Shown in pieces: positions 1 through 11,756 of a DNA stretch of 64,000 nucleotides. The notes under the pieces are model-generated. The model was not told the DNA's origin. It made no database searches and saw only the letters and a program-made list of their open reading frames with translations. Position 1 is the first letter of the stretch. Each line of letters opens with the position of its first letter. The translations under genes and the position numbers were made by a program. The stretch lies in the NCBI GenBank assembly GCA_024500155.1, contig CM044879.1:24546572-24610571 (forward strand), read 5' to 3'. The DNA is from Chenopodium formosanum. Its lineage: Eukaryota > Streptophyta > Magnoliopsida > Caryophyllales > Amaranthaceae.

Positions 1-12
1 ATAAAGCCTCAC

Positions 13-1150
13 CATGGTGTCAAACCAATCTTCACACATGACATTTTTGCCACCTCTTGAAAACTGCAAAGTCAAATAACGATTCTTCGGATACACAATG
101 GTCCCGAACAACTTCATCCTCCCCTGTTTCATCATTCCAAAAACAAACAGATCAGAGTATAGTCCATTAAAGTTTATAAGAAGCTTGCTTAGCAGGAATG
201 TACGCAATTTGAGTTTATATAGTTCATAAAGTTTGGGGTAGTACCCACTCTACACAGACTTGGGATTGAGTCCGATCAACATCAATACCTTTTGTGGCTC
301 CTTTCACACACCCCAAATTAATGATATAATTAATACTTTAGCTTATTATAAATTTTCAGACCCAAAAATTAAAATCTACTAGCATTCTAACATCTTACTG
401 CTCCGCAATTTTCTTCGAAATATGAGGGGGAAAGACAATGGATTCCCCCAAATTAATAAACGTCTATAACAGCAAATTAACACAGAATACCAAATAGAGA
501 ACAAACTCAAAACCGACAGTTTTAAGAAATGCTAACAATCAGCAAGTGAGAATTCTAAATCAACACCATATTTGTTACAAAATGAAAATTATATATCAAA
601 AAAATTATAAAACAAATCAACGATGATCATAGTGTACTGGGTTCACTCCATAACTGATAACCAAACAAAGAACAAAAAAATAAATTATATTAAAAAAAAT
701 AAAAAATAAGAACTGCCAACAATCAACAGATGACCACAAAATCCCAAATTTAACCCATATAACACCAAATTAAGATAATTAAAACAAAACCCACAAACCA
801 ATTTAACTGAAGAACAAGAATACCTGAGGAAAATCAAGGTAAAGGGCAGGATTTTTGGAGCCCAAATCAGTGAGCTCACCAATTTTACCACCAGAAATCG
901 GAGCTAAAAGCCCAGAAAATGAGAAAAGATAACGATTCTTCCTCTGAGATTTCTTGAGAATATCTTTACCATGGTGTTTAATGACAGTTTTAGAGGGATT
1001 TAGAGGTGTAAATTTTTTAGCAGGAGAATGTGAGATGATGTTGTTAGAGTAAGCAAGGTTTTTGAGCCGCAATCGTTCTTGTGTTTCTGGGTTTGCTTCT
1101 TCTTGTTGTTGTTGATCTTCTGCCTTCTTCTGCTTCTTTGGTCTAGCCAT
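13..1150 (-). CDS. RHL1: RHL1 (ROOT HAIRLESS 1), 5' exons, partial
   Basis: Two exons are visible on the minus strand: exon 1 at 1150-824 and exon 2 at 123-13. They join CAG|GT to AG|GGG in phase 0 to read ...YLDFPQ-GRMKLFGTIVYP... Exon 2 ends at ATG|GTGAGG, and the rest of the gene lies beyond the window. The protein starts MARPKKQKK, has a basic N-terminus, then SPAKKF..LNPSK and the conserved KSQRKNRYLFSFSGLLAPI block. It closely matches Arabidopsis RHL1, a plant-specific DNA-binding subunit of the topoisomerase VI complex needed for endoreduplication, acting in the nucleus. The start at 1150 is preferred over the in-frame ATG at 1213 because family members start with a short basic leader. 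Intron 1 (124-823) is AT-rich and holds nothing else I recognise. Confidence 0.9.
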
Positions 1151-1483
1151 CACAGATTCGCAGCAGTTGTTCTGGTCGATTGAAGTTGGAGTGAGATGAG
1201 CGGGAAAGCTCAAACAACTGGGTTTGTTCGTGGGAGACTAAATTGTTTATGTTACAGTATATGTTCAACGAAAGCTGTGAGAGTGTGAGGTACAGACTAC
1301 GGAGTAAGGGTGAGATCGCCCCTCTACGCTATTCAGCGTTCACCCCAAGACCCAACAATGTTCGAGCTAAGCAATTGACCATACATACGGACTATATGAG
1401 AGATTTGTTATATATACGCGTGTGTACGGAACATTTAAGGGTATTTGTTTGTTCATTTGATAGAGCTGGCATTGACCCAATCC
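1151..1483. other. RHL1 upstream region
   Basis: This stretch should contain the 5' UTR and proximal promoter of the minus-strand RHL1 gene. No clear TATA box or other coding sequence is visible. The short open frames here lack any family resemblance. Confidence 0.4.
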
Positions 1484-1760
1484 TAAATTGACCCGACACC
1501 GTAGATCCGAAATTGACTCGAACACAAAGCTGACCCGACCCGACCCATACCCAATCCGAAGTGGAGTTGCCCCGAACTTGACCCATTACCTGAATTGATC
1601 CGACCCGAAGTTGACCCGATACTCGAAGTGGCCCGACACGATTTTGATCCGAACAGGCCCATAACTCGAAGCGTCCCGAACTATACCAGTATACCCGAAA
1701 TGACCCGATCCAAAATTAACAAATACTCAAAATGACCTAACTGATTTAGGGCTTAATTAT
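1484..1760. repeat. Degenerate ACCCGAA/TGACCCGA repeat tract
   Basis: The stretch is built from imperfect tandem units of the type TTGACCCGACCCGAA, with variable spacing. A second tract of the same composition lies at 9710-9975 and a weaker one at 59790-59930. It produces Gly/Val/Ser/Arg-rich open frames on the minus strand, which are by-products of the repeat and not genes. Confidence 0.7.
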
Positions 1761-1883
1761 TTTACCCAAATAAACAGTTATCGAAATTAACCTAAATAAA
1801 ACAGTATTCTATTGTGTGTATAACACTGTTAAAATGTGTGTGTAATTTAGTACTCGTAATTCATAAAGAGTTCCATTTGATTA

Positions 1884-1901
1884 GAAAAACTAGTTATTGT
1901 C
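1884..1901. repeat. LINE target-site duplication, left copy
   Basis: The 18-bp sequence GAAAAACTAGTTATTGTC is found here and again, identically, at 9198-9215. It flanks the poly(A) (3') end of the minus-strand LINE. Confidence 0.9.
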
Positions 1902-2171
1902 TTTTTTAACACAAAAGGGAGTAGCTTATATTACTTCAAGTTCCTGATGCAAAGCATCAGACCAAAAGGTAAGGTAAAGTCTGCAGAGTACAGCAGCAGA
2001 TTACAAAAGAGATGATCAGAGGGCCATCTAAACCACTCTAGATTATCATGCTGAAATAAATAACATAAGCTAATCTTAGTACTAGAAACTGAAAGATACA
2101 ATAAAGCATAAACAGCAGCAGTAGACAGAAAGTTGAAAGCAGCAGTAGGAAAGGCAAGCTGCGCTGTAGGA

Positions 2172-5100
2172 CTAAGTATCCTGCATCTCAGGAACCTCCA
2201 AAGCATAGGTTTGGTACACATCAGGTGGAGGATAAGAGAAAGGAACTTTCTCTCCCATCTTGTACTTTGTTCTCCCCATCCAAGCTAGTTTGTCAGCTAC
2301 AAAATTCACACATCTGTTGGCATGGAACACATTAACTTCCCAGTCCCTTTGCAAGAGGGAAGCAACATCACGAATAACATTCCCTAAGTCCCCATCCTCG
2401 AAAGACTTTGGGTCTTTAAGCATCTTAGAAAGAGTTTCTGCATCAGTTTCAAGCTCCAACTGTTTGATATTCTTTTCCCAGGCTAAAAGCAAACCGTCCC
2501 TGATGGCCATTAATTCAGCTGAGGCAGCAGAGAGGGCATTGAATCTAGAAGCAAAACCAGCAATCCATAGACCCTTATCACTCCTAATGACACCACCTCC
2601 ACCAGCATTATCTATACTAATCCAGCTGCCATCTGTATTTAGTTTGTGAAATCCTTTATGGGGAGGAGCCCAGAGCCTTGGTATTTGAGTTTTTGATGAA
2701 GAAGGAGAATCAGTAGCAGGAGCCTGAAGTAATCTCAAACAGGAAATGTAATCCACATAGAATTTGTTAAAAGTAGACTGAAGAAAAGACATCTTAAGAT
2801 CAAAAACAGCAGCATTCCTCGTATTCCAAATATGCCAAATAACAACAGAAAAAATTCTAACCCAAGAGGAGGTGTTAGTGAGATTAAAGTTCAACCAATC
2901 TATGAAATTGGAGTTATAAAAACGTTGTAAATCAATGTTTAAAGCTCTAAATTTTTGGAAAATCATAGACCAAAAAGCAGAAGAGTTTGGACAATCTCTG
3001 AACAGATGAATAGTATCTTCCAAAGGTGCCTCACATCTCATACACATAGGGTTAAGAAAGTTTAATTTTTTTTGAAGAACACTCCCAACTGGGAGAATAT
3101 CTCTTACCAAATTCCAGAGGAGCATTTTATATTTGTAAGGGACCTTTATTTTCCACATACTTTTCCAAGCAAAAGAAGAAAGGAAAGAGGAGTTGAGATT
3201 AAAAGCTGGAGATGTGGAATTATAAGCGGTTTTAATAGTGAACCTGCCAGAGTTATGAAGAGTCCATTTTAGTCTATCAGAAACTTGAACAAGCTTTGGA
3301 AGAGGGTAGGCAAGGATTAAAGGGATTAAATTAGAGGGGATAATATGAAGGACTCCATCCAAATACCATTCATTATTCCTAATAATATCACTCACACGCC
3401 AATGACCTTTTGAGTTAGGGATATTAATGTTAGGTAAAAGATACATAGGACAATCCCCTATCCAGTGATGAAACCATAGAGAAGTATCCTTACCATCCCC
3501 AATATTGACAATAACCCCCTTTTTAAGGACATCTCTTCCAGCTAGAATATCTTTCCAAATAACCGAATCAGAAGGCTTGGGAATGTAATCAAAAAAGTTG
3601 GAATATTTAAGATATTTATTTTTAAGGATATCAATCCATAATTTGTTATCTTGAGTTAAGATTTTCCACCCTAGTTTGGCCATAAAGGATATATTTCATC
3701 TTTTCAAGTCTCTAATTCCTAGACCACCTTTAGCCATAGGATCACAAACCACCTTCCAATTAGTCCTAGGAATAAATCTAGACCTATTAACTCTATTCCA
3801 AAGAAACTGTTTACATTTTCGTTGAAGTTCATTAATAACACTAACAGGTAAAATATTAGTTTGCATAACATAAACCGGATAAGAATTCAGAACAGATTTA
3901 ATAAGGGTACTTCTACCGGCCATATTTAATAACTTAGCTTGCCAACCTCTAATTTTCGCACAAGTTTTATCCAAAAGGGGGAAATAATCCAAATGATTAA
4001 GTCGTTTGTGGGAAATTAAAATACCAAGATATTTACCAAAATTAGTAGTGTTGGTAATATTACAGACTTCACAAATAGACCTCCGAACATTATGGTTCAT
4101 TTTCTTAGGGAAAATAGCCGAGGATTTTTGAATATTAATAGAAAGGCCAGAAATTTGCCTAAAGTGATCAAGGACCTCCATCATAGTGTTGATATTACTA
4201 GTAGTAGCTTTTCCAAATAGGAAAACGTCATCGGCATAAAAAAGGTGAGAAATGTTAACATTTTTAGCAATTTTAATAGGTTTCCAAGAACCGTCAATAA
4301 CTCTCTCTTGAATCATACTAGAAAGACGATCTAGACAAAGGACAAAAATATAAGGTGAAAGAGGGTCTCCTTGTCGAATTCCCCTAGAGGGAGAAAAGGA
4401 CTCAGTTATTTCACCATTCCAAAGGAGAGAAATCCTAGGAGTACAGACACAACTAAGGATTAGATCAACTAAATTAGAAGGAAGATTGATACTAAGAAGA
4501 GTGTCTTTAATAAACCCCCATTCCAAACAATCGAAAGCCTTAGAAAGATCAATTTTAAGAGCCATAAGATTAGCTTTATTCGAGGCCTTGTTAAAATGGT
4601 GAGCAACCTCCTTTATAATAATAATATTTTCTTCGATCGATCTATTTGGAATAAAACTAGATTGGAATGGGCTTATTAATTGATCCATAACAGGTTTCAA
4701 CCGATTAGAGATACATTTAGTGATAAGCTTATAAATAGAATTGCATAAGCCAATCGGTCTAAAGTCTTTCATAGTAGAAGGGCAATCACTCATAGGAATT
4801 AGAGAAATATAAGAGTCATTGATAATCTTAGGGATGGAACCATTAGTGAAGCAATCAGAGATAAACTTGGATATAGAGGAATTAAGAGAAGACCAATGAT
4901 GTTGAAGAAAAGTTGGTTGAAGACCATCAGGGCCTGGGGATTTGTAAGGATCCATAAGGAAAAGAATAGATTTAATTTCATCCATAGAAGGAGGCATTCC
5001 AAAACTGATCTCAGAACAGATAGAATTTATTTTAGGAAAATGGTATCTATTCATCAGTTCAACATTAATGTCCACACTTTTGAAAACATTCTGAAAATAA

Positions 5101-6290
5101 GACCTAGCCATGTTTTTTAAAATAACTAAATCATTAATCCATACACCATCTTTATCCTGTAAAGACAAAATTTTTCCCCTAGACTTTTTAATGTTAGCAA
5201 TTAGGTGGAAAAACTTGGTATTACAATCAGCATTTTTTTTCCAATCAAGACCTGACTTTTGAGCATAGATAATTCTCTCAATTTTATAAATATGGTTTAA
5301 TTCAAAGAGCAAATCTTTTTCTAGGTTAACTAGAAAGGCAGAATGATGTTTAGAAAGAGCTATTTGAATTCCATTAATCTTAGCAACTAACCTCCTCTTT
5401 TTATTAGTGATATTGCCAAAAATATTATGATTCCAGCTATTAATATTATTAAGAAATTCCTTCCTCCCTTTTAAGAAGTCAAAATCATGTAAATCCCAAT
5501 TATGAACAAAAAACTCAGAAAAGTCACAATGTTCCAACCAAGCAGCCTTACAACGAAAAGGGAAAGGACCACCTTTTCGACTATCAAATAAAGTAATTAA
5601 AACAGGGCAATGATCAGAATAAGTTCGAGCAAGATGCGTTACCTGAGTGTTAGGGTAGGTATTCAGCCAGCTCGGGTTGCACAAAGCCCTGTCCAGACGT
5701 TCTTGTATGAGATCAAGCCCCTCCCTGGCATTATGCCAAGTGAAGGGGTTCCCAGAAAACCCTAAATCAACCATGCAAGCTGCTTCGGCAAGCTTATTAA
5801 GGTCAGCACACTGTCCTTGTCTAAATTTGAGACCCCCGGATTTTTCAGATGGTTTGGTGATTTCATTAAGATCACCCAAAAACAACCAGGGAGTGTTATC
5901 AGGAGGTAGAGAATTTTTGAGGTCATTCCATAGTTTGTGCCTTTGTGCAGGGGAAGAGGGAGCATGCACAGCAGTTAAAAGAACTTCTTTACTATCAGGA
6001 GCAAATTTAAACAAAGCATGAAAGTAATTCTTTGTGTGACCCTCAACATAGTCGATTAATTCAACATTTTTGTTATACATTAGCCAAATACCTCCCCTAA
6101 GACCATTAGGGTCAATAAACTGAAAATCACTAAAGCCAAGTAACTGAGCAACCTTTTCAGCCCTAAGACCATTACTCTTAGTTTCGAGAATAATGAAAAC
6201 ACTAGGCTTATGGATAGCAATTACCTCCCAAGCATGAGGAATAAATTCATTCCGTGTTGCTCCACGCACATTCCATAGAACAATCTTCAT
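2172..6290 (-). pseudogene. LINE ORF2 (endonuclease-reverse transcriptase-RNase H), one stop
   Basis: The start chosen is ATG 6290 (MKIVLWNVRGA), the usual first residues of the endonuclease/exonuclease/phosphatase domain; the frame is also open further upstream, where it overlaps ORF1. Order: endonuclease (GDLNE and SDHCP motifs), reverse transcriptase with SPGPDG, GIRQGDPLSP and the catalytic FYADD (about 4227-4241), zf-RVT (CMRCEAPLEDTIHLF), and a C-terminal RNase H (LNTDGSW, AELMAIRDG, ETDAE). The only break is a TGA at 3698-3696 between DLKR and NISFMAKLGW, in the same frame. Repaired length would be about 1372 codons, normal for plant L1. Endonuclease, polymerase and RNase H signature residues all look intact. 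Confidence 0.92.
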
Positions 6291-6339
6291 GTTAAGATTT
6301 GGATAATCCGGAGCAGGTAAACCATTACAAAACAAAGGA

Positions 6340-8835
6340 TCAAAACGATCCCACTCCTTCCATTGCATTGCACGATCCATCAGCACAATGTCGTGCATTT
6401 TCAGCGGGAGAACCATCGAATCCAATTCTCGGATTGTGTTCTTTGTTTCCCAAAAATTCACTTCGATTTGAAGTCCCACTATCCCTTTTTTGATCGTGAA
6501 AATCTTCATAAGGTGATCTGGGCTTTCGAGGTCTTGCTCGCTGTTTCCCATAGTTAGGTCGATTATTTGAGGGTTGGAAGGAGGAGGTACGAGGTCGTGA
6601 TTGGGGTAATTCGGCCAAGGCACCTGTTGCTGATACCAAGGGCGAGACGATGGAGAAGGAAGGGGTGATGATGGCTTGGGATTGAGGTGAGGCAGAGAGT
6701 TGATCAGATTGGAAATTTGAAGGAGAGTGTTGTACATCAATTGGATTTTCGCCGGGGTCGGGGGGGTGTCGATCGACGACCATAGCAGAGGATTCGACGG
6801 AGGAGGAGTCGAGACTATTTCCGAAATTTGAGCAGGGGAAAGAGTCGGTCTGAAGGTTGATTGTGGAATTCGAAGGGTCGGATATGGTGGAAATTGATGA
6901 GGTGGTGGTGATGGCATTCGCATTGAGAGCGGCTGAGCAGGGGTGATTGGAAGACCTTGGAGAGGGGGGTTGGTTAAGGAGAGAGATAGATCGGTCGGCG
7001 GAGGAGGGTGACATAGCGGAGGTGTCACCGCATTCTCCCTCCGAGTGATTTTCACCGATCGGCGGGGAGGTCTCACCGGCGGGAACTTTGCTTTGTTCTT
7101 TTCCATGGATAAGTTTTTCTGGGAGTATGATGTCGTTGGTAGTTGTTTCAGTGATGATCGAAATGGCTGGAGAAAGGGATAATATAGTGGAAGAAGAAGG
7201 GGTTGCATGAGACTCCATGGGAGTGGCCGAGTCGGTGGTTGCCAAATGGCAATTGAGAGTGTTGCTTTGTTCAATGGAAGGGGAAGGGGAAGCGTGTGGA
7301 GATGGAAATTTGGGGGAAAGATTTCTGGGATTATTTTGATTATTTTCGAGTAAAAGCTCATGATTGCTTTGTAATATAATATTAGCTAAATCTGGATTGG
7401 GTGAAATGGAGATAGTGCTATCAAGAAGAGCAAAGGAATTGGAAGAGAAAGCTTTACTGGTTAAAATACCAACTCCCTTTGGAGAGCTAGACTTAGTGGA
7501 GATAGATTTGGACTTTGTGGGGGCTGGACTGGGCTTAGGAAGATTGGGCCTTGCAATAGGAGTTGGTGATTTAGTGATTGTGGGTTTCAAAGGTAAAGGA
7601 GAAGTAGAAGATTTTTTCAAAGTGTTTTTAGCATTGTTTAATTTTTTTTTATTGGTAACAATAGTCCAAGGCCCATATTCAGAGGAAATATGGGGAACCA
7701 AGACCCCTAAATTAAGGTGAGTGGGAGAAGAAGACTTATCATTGACCTTGGGAGTGGTTTCATTGATAGTGGAGGAGGAAGGTAAGTCAAGGTTAGTGGG
7801 ACTTAGAGAATTTGCAACATTGGAAATTTCATTGCTTGTAGAGATAGAATTAGTGGTAATGGCTTTTCCTTTGTCGATCAAACCCAAACCTAAGTGACAC
7901 TTATCTTTAGTGTGACCAATTTTACCACACATAAAACATAAACACTGAATATTTTCATATTCAATAGCTTGCCATCCATTACCAACCCAAACGTTAGTAA
8001 CTAAAGGACTTGTAAGATCAATCTCTAAACAAACCCTAGCATATCTCGCACGAGTAAGATGATCTGTAGCATAATCAACACGTAAAGGATTACCTGCTAA
8101 CTTTGCTATATCGAAAAGAGCCTCCTTGTCGTAATATTCTACTGGTAGTTCCGGGAATCAAATCCAAACCGTCATTCGATCAAAAGGATTCATTGAAGGT
8201 CTGAAATTAGGCTTCCACTTAGTTAACATTAGGTAATGATCCAAAATAAACCAAGGGCCCCCTAACATGGCTCTTTCATAATCATCTTGGATAGAAAATA
8301 TGAAAAGAAAGACATCTTTACCAAGATCAATGACTTCTAGAGAACCCTTAGGTCTCCACATAGCTCGAACCCTTTGATTTATGAAAGAAGGCCTAACAGA
8401 AATCCCGAGACACTTACCCATCAAAGTTAATTTCCAAGGCTTTCGTAACTTTGTGAGGGTGTCCTTATGAAAAGAAACGGCTTTCAAAGGATCAGGAGAT
8501 GGTATGATCTCATCATCCCACTCTGACGAGGTAATCACAATTTTCTGAGCTTCGGAAAACCATTGAGAAGAAGCACTAACCGCTTCCCTGAAGGTTTGTC
8601 TACTCAAAGGGTCAGGAAGAGATTGAGCAACCGAAGGTACCTTAGCAGCAGCATTTGTCATGATTCCATTAGAAACATCACTTGAGCAATTGACCATGGC
8701 TTCGTCAATCATTAGAACATCCTCAATAGATTGTGAATTCCCAGTATTAACTGCATGGTTGTCAACAGTTATCTGAACTTGATTATTAATCGAACCTGAA
8801 CCAGAATCAAGAATTTCCAAAGAAGAGCTTGCCAT
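6340..8835 (-). pseudogene. LINE ORF1 (DUF4283 / CCHC RNA-binding protein), one stop
   Basis: The frame opens at ATG 8835 (MASSSLEIL) and stays open to 6340 apart from a TGA at 8160-8158, just after RMTVWI. Related proteins usually have an arginine there (VWIRFPxLP), so CGA to TGA by CpG deamination is the likely cause. The N-terminal part is an RNA-binding DUF4283 domain (KLRKPWKLTLMGK ... GPWFILDHYLML). It is followed by a CCHC knuckle (CFMCGKIGHTKDKC, about 7910-7940) and a long Ser/Pro/Asn-rich tail. In L1 elements this protein coats the element RNA during target-primed reverse transcription. Its end is 49 nt upstream of the ORF2 start. Confidence 0.88.
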
Positions 8836-8990
8836 GAAGAAAGAAGAATAGAAAAAGAGAAAGACAGAGAACGAAAACAGGACAGGACAAAGAACTAACT
8901 CGATGACTGAATACCTGTAAAGAAAAAACAATTTGAGAAAGAAAGCTAACTAAATCACTAACAAAGGTTCCCAAGGCCCCCTTGCCTAAG

Positions 8991-9197
8991 CAAGGAGGAA
9001 GACCCTTGATGACCTTTGAGAGCGTTTTCGAAAGCTAGAGAGAGAAAACATATTTCTTGTTCAGTCTTTGCGTCTTCTCTGTATAACTCAAAATATGTTT
9101 CGAAAAACTAGTTGATGCTCTCAAAGGTCATCAAGGAGGAAGACCCTTGATGACCTTTGAGAGCGTTTTCGAAAGCTAGAGAGAGAAAACATATTTC
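8991..9197 (-). repeat. Rearranged LINE 5' end: 66-bp direct repeat and 20-bp hairpin
   Basis: Positions 8991-9056 and 9132-9197 are identical 66-bp direct repeats, 141 bp apart. Between them, 9117-9136 is the exact reverse complement of 9145-9164, with an 8-nt loop. 9102-9113 repeats the first 12 nt of the TSD. The outer repeat ends exactly where the right TSD begins. Confidence 0.85.
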
Positions 9198-9215
9198 GAA
9201 AAACTAGTTATTGTC
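9198..9215. repeat. LINE target-site duplication, right copy
   Basis: Identical to 1884-1901 (18 of 18 bases), marking the 5' side of the LINE insertion. Confidence 0.9.
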
Positions 9216-9428
9216 ATTATTACTATTACTCTTAATTTCTTCTTAAGTGTTACATTGAATTATATTTTTTCCACTATTCACTTTATCCAATTTGAATTTT
9301 GACCAATTCAATGATAGTGATCATATAGAAACAATATAGTCTTGTGTACATAGTACTGTTGGAATTGTCTAATGAATATATTATTAATATTCAATTGTTA
9401 TACTTTTTATTTATTGATAATTATAATA

Positions 9429-9684
9429 CTTCCTCCGTTCTATTAATATTGCAACAAGGAGGAAATTACGCATCCAAAAGCACATTTTATATGCTAAATA
9501 TCTATAATTGTGTAAGAGTATAAATTATAAAAAGTTGATATCGTGAAAGTATTTTATGAGACGAATCCAACAAGATCCCACATGACTATATTTTGCTTAA
9601 CGTATAAATCATATTATATGGTCAAACAAGAGTGATGAATTGTGCAAAAAGTCCATTGTTGCAATATTAATAGAATGGAGGAAG
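9429..9684. mobile_element. Stowaway-type MITE
   Basis: A 256-bp element with TIRs of about 27 bp (CTTCCTCCGTTCTATTAATA... and its complement at the right end), flanked by TA on both sides (9427-9428 and 9685-9686). The CTCCCTCCGTT-like terminus and TA target identify a Tc1/mariner-mobilised Stowaway MITE. No coding capacity. Confidence 0.85.
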
Positions 9685-9709
9685 TATATTATTGGTCAAA
9701 TTTCTACAT

Positions 9710-9975
9710 TGACGTAGACGAAGATTGACCTGCCCCGCATTGACCTGACCCAAACTCAACCCAACCCGAATTTGACCCGACCCGAACTTGACCCGATAAT
9801 TAGGCCCGAAAACTAACTCGACCCGAATTGACCTGACTCGAAATGACTCGACCCGAAGTGTTGACCCAATACCCGACCCGACTCGAATTACCATTGACTC
9901 GAAACTGACCAAAAACTTGAATTGTCCTGACCAGAATATTGATTGACCTGAAATTGACCCGACCCGTTTTCCAGG
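9710..9975. repeat. Degenerate TTGACCCGACCCGAA repeat tract
   Basis: Same repeat type as at 1484-1760. The remaining stretch to 10483 is AT-rich with no gene I can support. Confidence 0.65.
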
Positions 9976-10481
9976 TCTATCATTTGATGATAAAATGAGC
10001 AATAATCATCAAAATGAGCAAAAAGTACTCTTGAATTTGTCGTGCACTCAGATGTATAAAACAATTTCTACATACACCTTAGGCTATGTTTGGTTTGTTA
10101 ACATTTTAAGCCCAATAAACTATTTTCTTTTGCTAATATAAATATCCCAATCGATATATTATTTTTTTAATAACATTTATAATGGTCACAGTCAACTGTA
10201 TTGGTTGGGCTTAGGTTTTCAACAATCAGGGAATGAAAAAAAGACAGCAAAAAAATCAAAGAAGAGGAGAAATTGACATGATTTACACAAAATTAGACCT
10301 CAACCCTCACAATTTTTCTAGTCTAGTAAAACACGAAGTCACCAATTATATGTTCGTTGTATTGTTCATATCGAAGGCTCTCTCCCTGCTTTCCTACTAA
10401 AATATTTCTATCACCTCTCTCCTCTTCTCCACCGTGGTGCCATGTTACACATTTCTCTATGCTTATATATATTTCTATATG

Positions 10482-10483
<2 letters not shown>

Positions 10484-10573
<90 letters not shown>
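10484..10573. repeat. (TA)n microsatellite
   Basis: About 90 bp of uninterrupted TA directly abutting the left TIR of the FAR1-type MULE. The Tyr/Ile open frame through it is an artefact of the repeat. Confidence 0.95.
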
Positions 10574-10574
<1 letters not shown>

Positions 10575-10693
10575 TAGAATGAGAAATAAGAAATGAGAAA
10601 AGAAATCTCCACCCTTAGATTTTAGTAACCTCCAACGACTCAGATTAGAACATTAAAAATTCACCCTTCTCTTTCATCCCCCTCCCACGTTTC
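10574..10693 (+). repeat. FAR1-type MULE left TIR
   Basis: Pairs with 14437-14556 over 120 bp. The inner edge is CCTCCCACGTTTC. Confidence 0.88.
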
Positions 10694-11276
10694 TATTATG
10701 TATGGCTGGTTTCCTTTTTTTCTCTCTCCTCTCTTTTCTCTTACCCTTATTTCTGTTTCCTTTAAACTTATCTTTTTTTTTTTATTTGCATTGGCTCTTA
10801 ATTTATGCAAGCAACAACTCCCACCGACTGAAGACCAATTCAAGGTAAATTTTTCCCTTTTTTTCACAATTTTACTTTTAGGGGTTCCCAATTAAAGTTA
10901 TTGGGGTTTCCAATTAAACGTTTCTTATTGCTTTTGATCAATCATAATTTTAGTTTCAGAGATCTGCAATTAAATATAGTTTTTGATTTTTATTTTACAA
11001 ATTCTACAATATTAGTTAATTATGGTTTTTAAAAATTGTTCTTTTTTACCCAAAATTTGTGTTTTTTGATTCATTTGTTACGAAACGGTCGAAACCTATG
11101 ATACTCTTGGAAATGGTTAGTGGCCTAGTGCCTTAATATATTGGCTGTTGTGCATACTGATTAGTGGAATAAGAAACATATTTATAGGCAGAGTTACTCT
11201 TGGTTGTATCCATTTTTTTTTGCATTCATAAGTTGAATTTTCGGATATTATTAGATAACAAAAAATGATTTTGTGA

Positions 11277-11346
11277 AACCTATTAGCTCAAACGGTAGAG
11301 CATTGTGCATTTGCACAAGGTTGTGGGTTCGATTCCCTCATGGGTT
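11277..11346 (+). other. tRNA-like sequence (pseudo-tRNA or SINE head)
   Basis: A 7-bp acceptor-like stem (AACCTAT with ATGGGTT), a D arm (GCTC...GAGC) carrying an A-box-like TTAGCTCAAACGG, and a T arm with a good B box (GGTTCGATTCC) are visible. The anticodon arm is abnormal: its stem closes on a 6-nt loop without a properly placed U33, and the variable region is short. It is therefore a degraded tRNA or the promoter head of a SINE, lying inside the MULE, and not a working tRNA gene. Confidence 0.45.
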
Positions 11347-11756
11347 ATCATCAATTAGTCGTAATTTGTTGTTTCCTGAGTTATAGTTTCGGCAATACTG
11401 CATTAATCGTATACTGAAATCAATATAGCAATGGAGCATGTAAAAATGGAGCTGAACCAAATAGAAATGCAGATAATAATTATTCAAGATATATCTGTCA
11501 TTCAATCCCAATTACAAAATCAATTACATGTCCATGTGAGACAAAAAATGGAATAGCTCTGCAAACATTCAATAGCCAAATTAAACCCAACACCGTCTGA
11601 AGTGCCTATATCTTGATAAGCATCACAAGCACCAACCTGTAAGGGCAAAAGGTAAAATTATAAAATATTTTAACATAAAAAAAATAAAAAAATAATTCTA
11701 ACATCATAAATAAGAAATTATATTGTTAATAAGGAATAACTAACCAAAGAAGAGAA

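Larger units (their letters stand above)
1902..9197 (-). mobile_element. Near-complete L1-type LINE (about 7.3 kb)
   Basis: A non-LTR retrotransposon inserted on the minus strand. The 3' end at 1902 is a short A tail (TTAAAAAA on the minus strand) and the 5' end is at about 9197. Identical 18-bp TSDs flank it. It has the plant L1 layout: ORF1 (DUF4283 plus CCHC zinc knuckle), then ORF2 (endonuclease, reverse transcriptase, zf-RVT, RNase H), then a 3' UTR of about 270 bp. Each ORF has a single in-frame stop and no frameshift, so the copy is young but now inactive. The 5' end is rearranged (8991-9197). Intact TSDs and open frames make the boundaries secure. Confidence 0.93.

Noticed and set aside
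1243..1491. Plus-strand ORF upstream of RHL1
   Set aside because: It lies across the RHL1 promoter side and an ACCCGA repeat and has no recognisable motif.
10357..10596. Open frame of alternating Tyr and Ile
   Set aside because: It is the (TA)n microsatellite read in frame, with no upstream gene structure.
11277..11346. A functional tRNA gene
   Set aside because: The anticodon loop has the wrong size and lacks U33, and it is a single copy inside a transposon.
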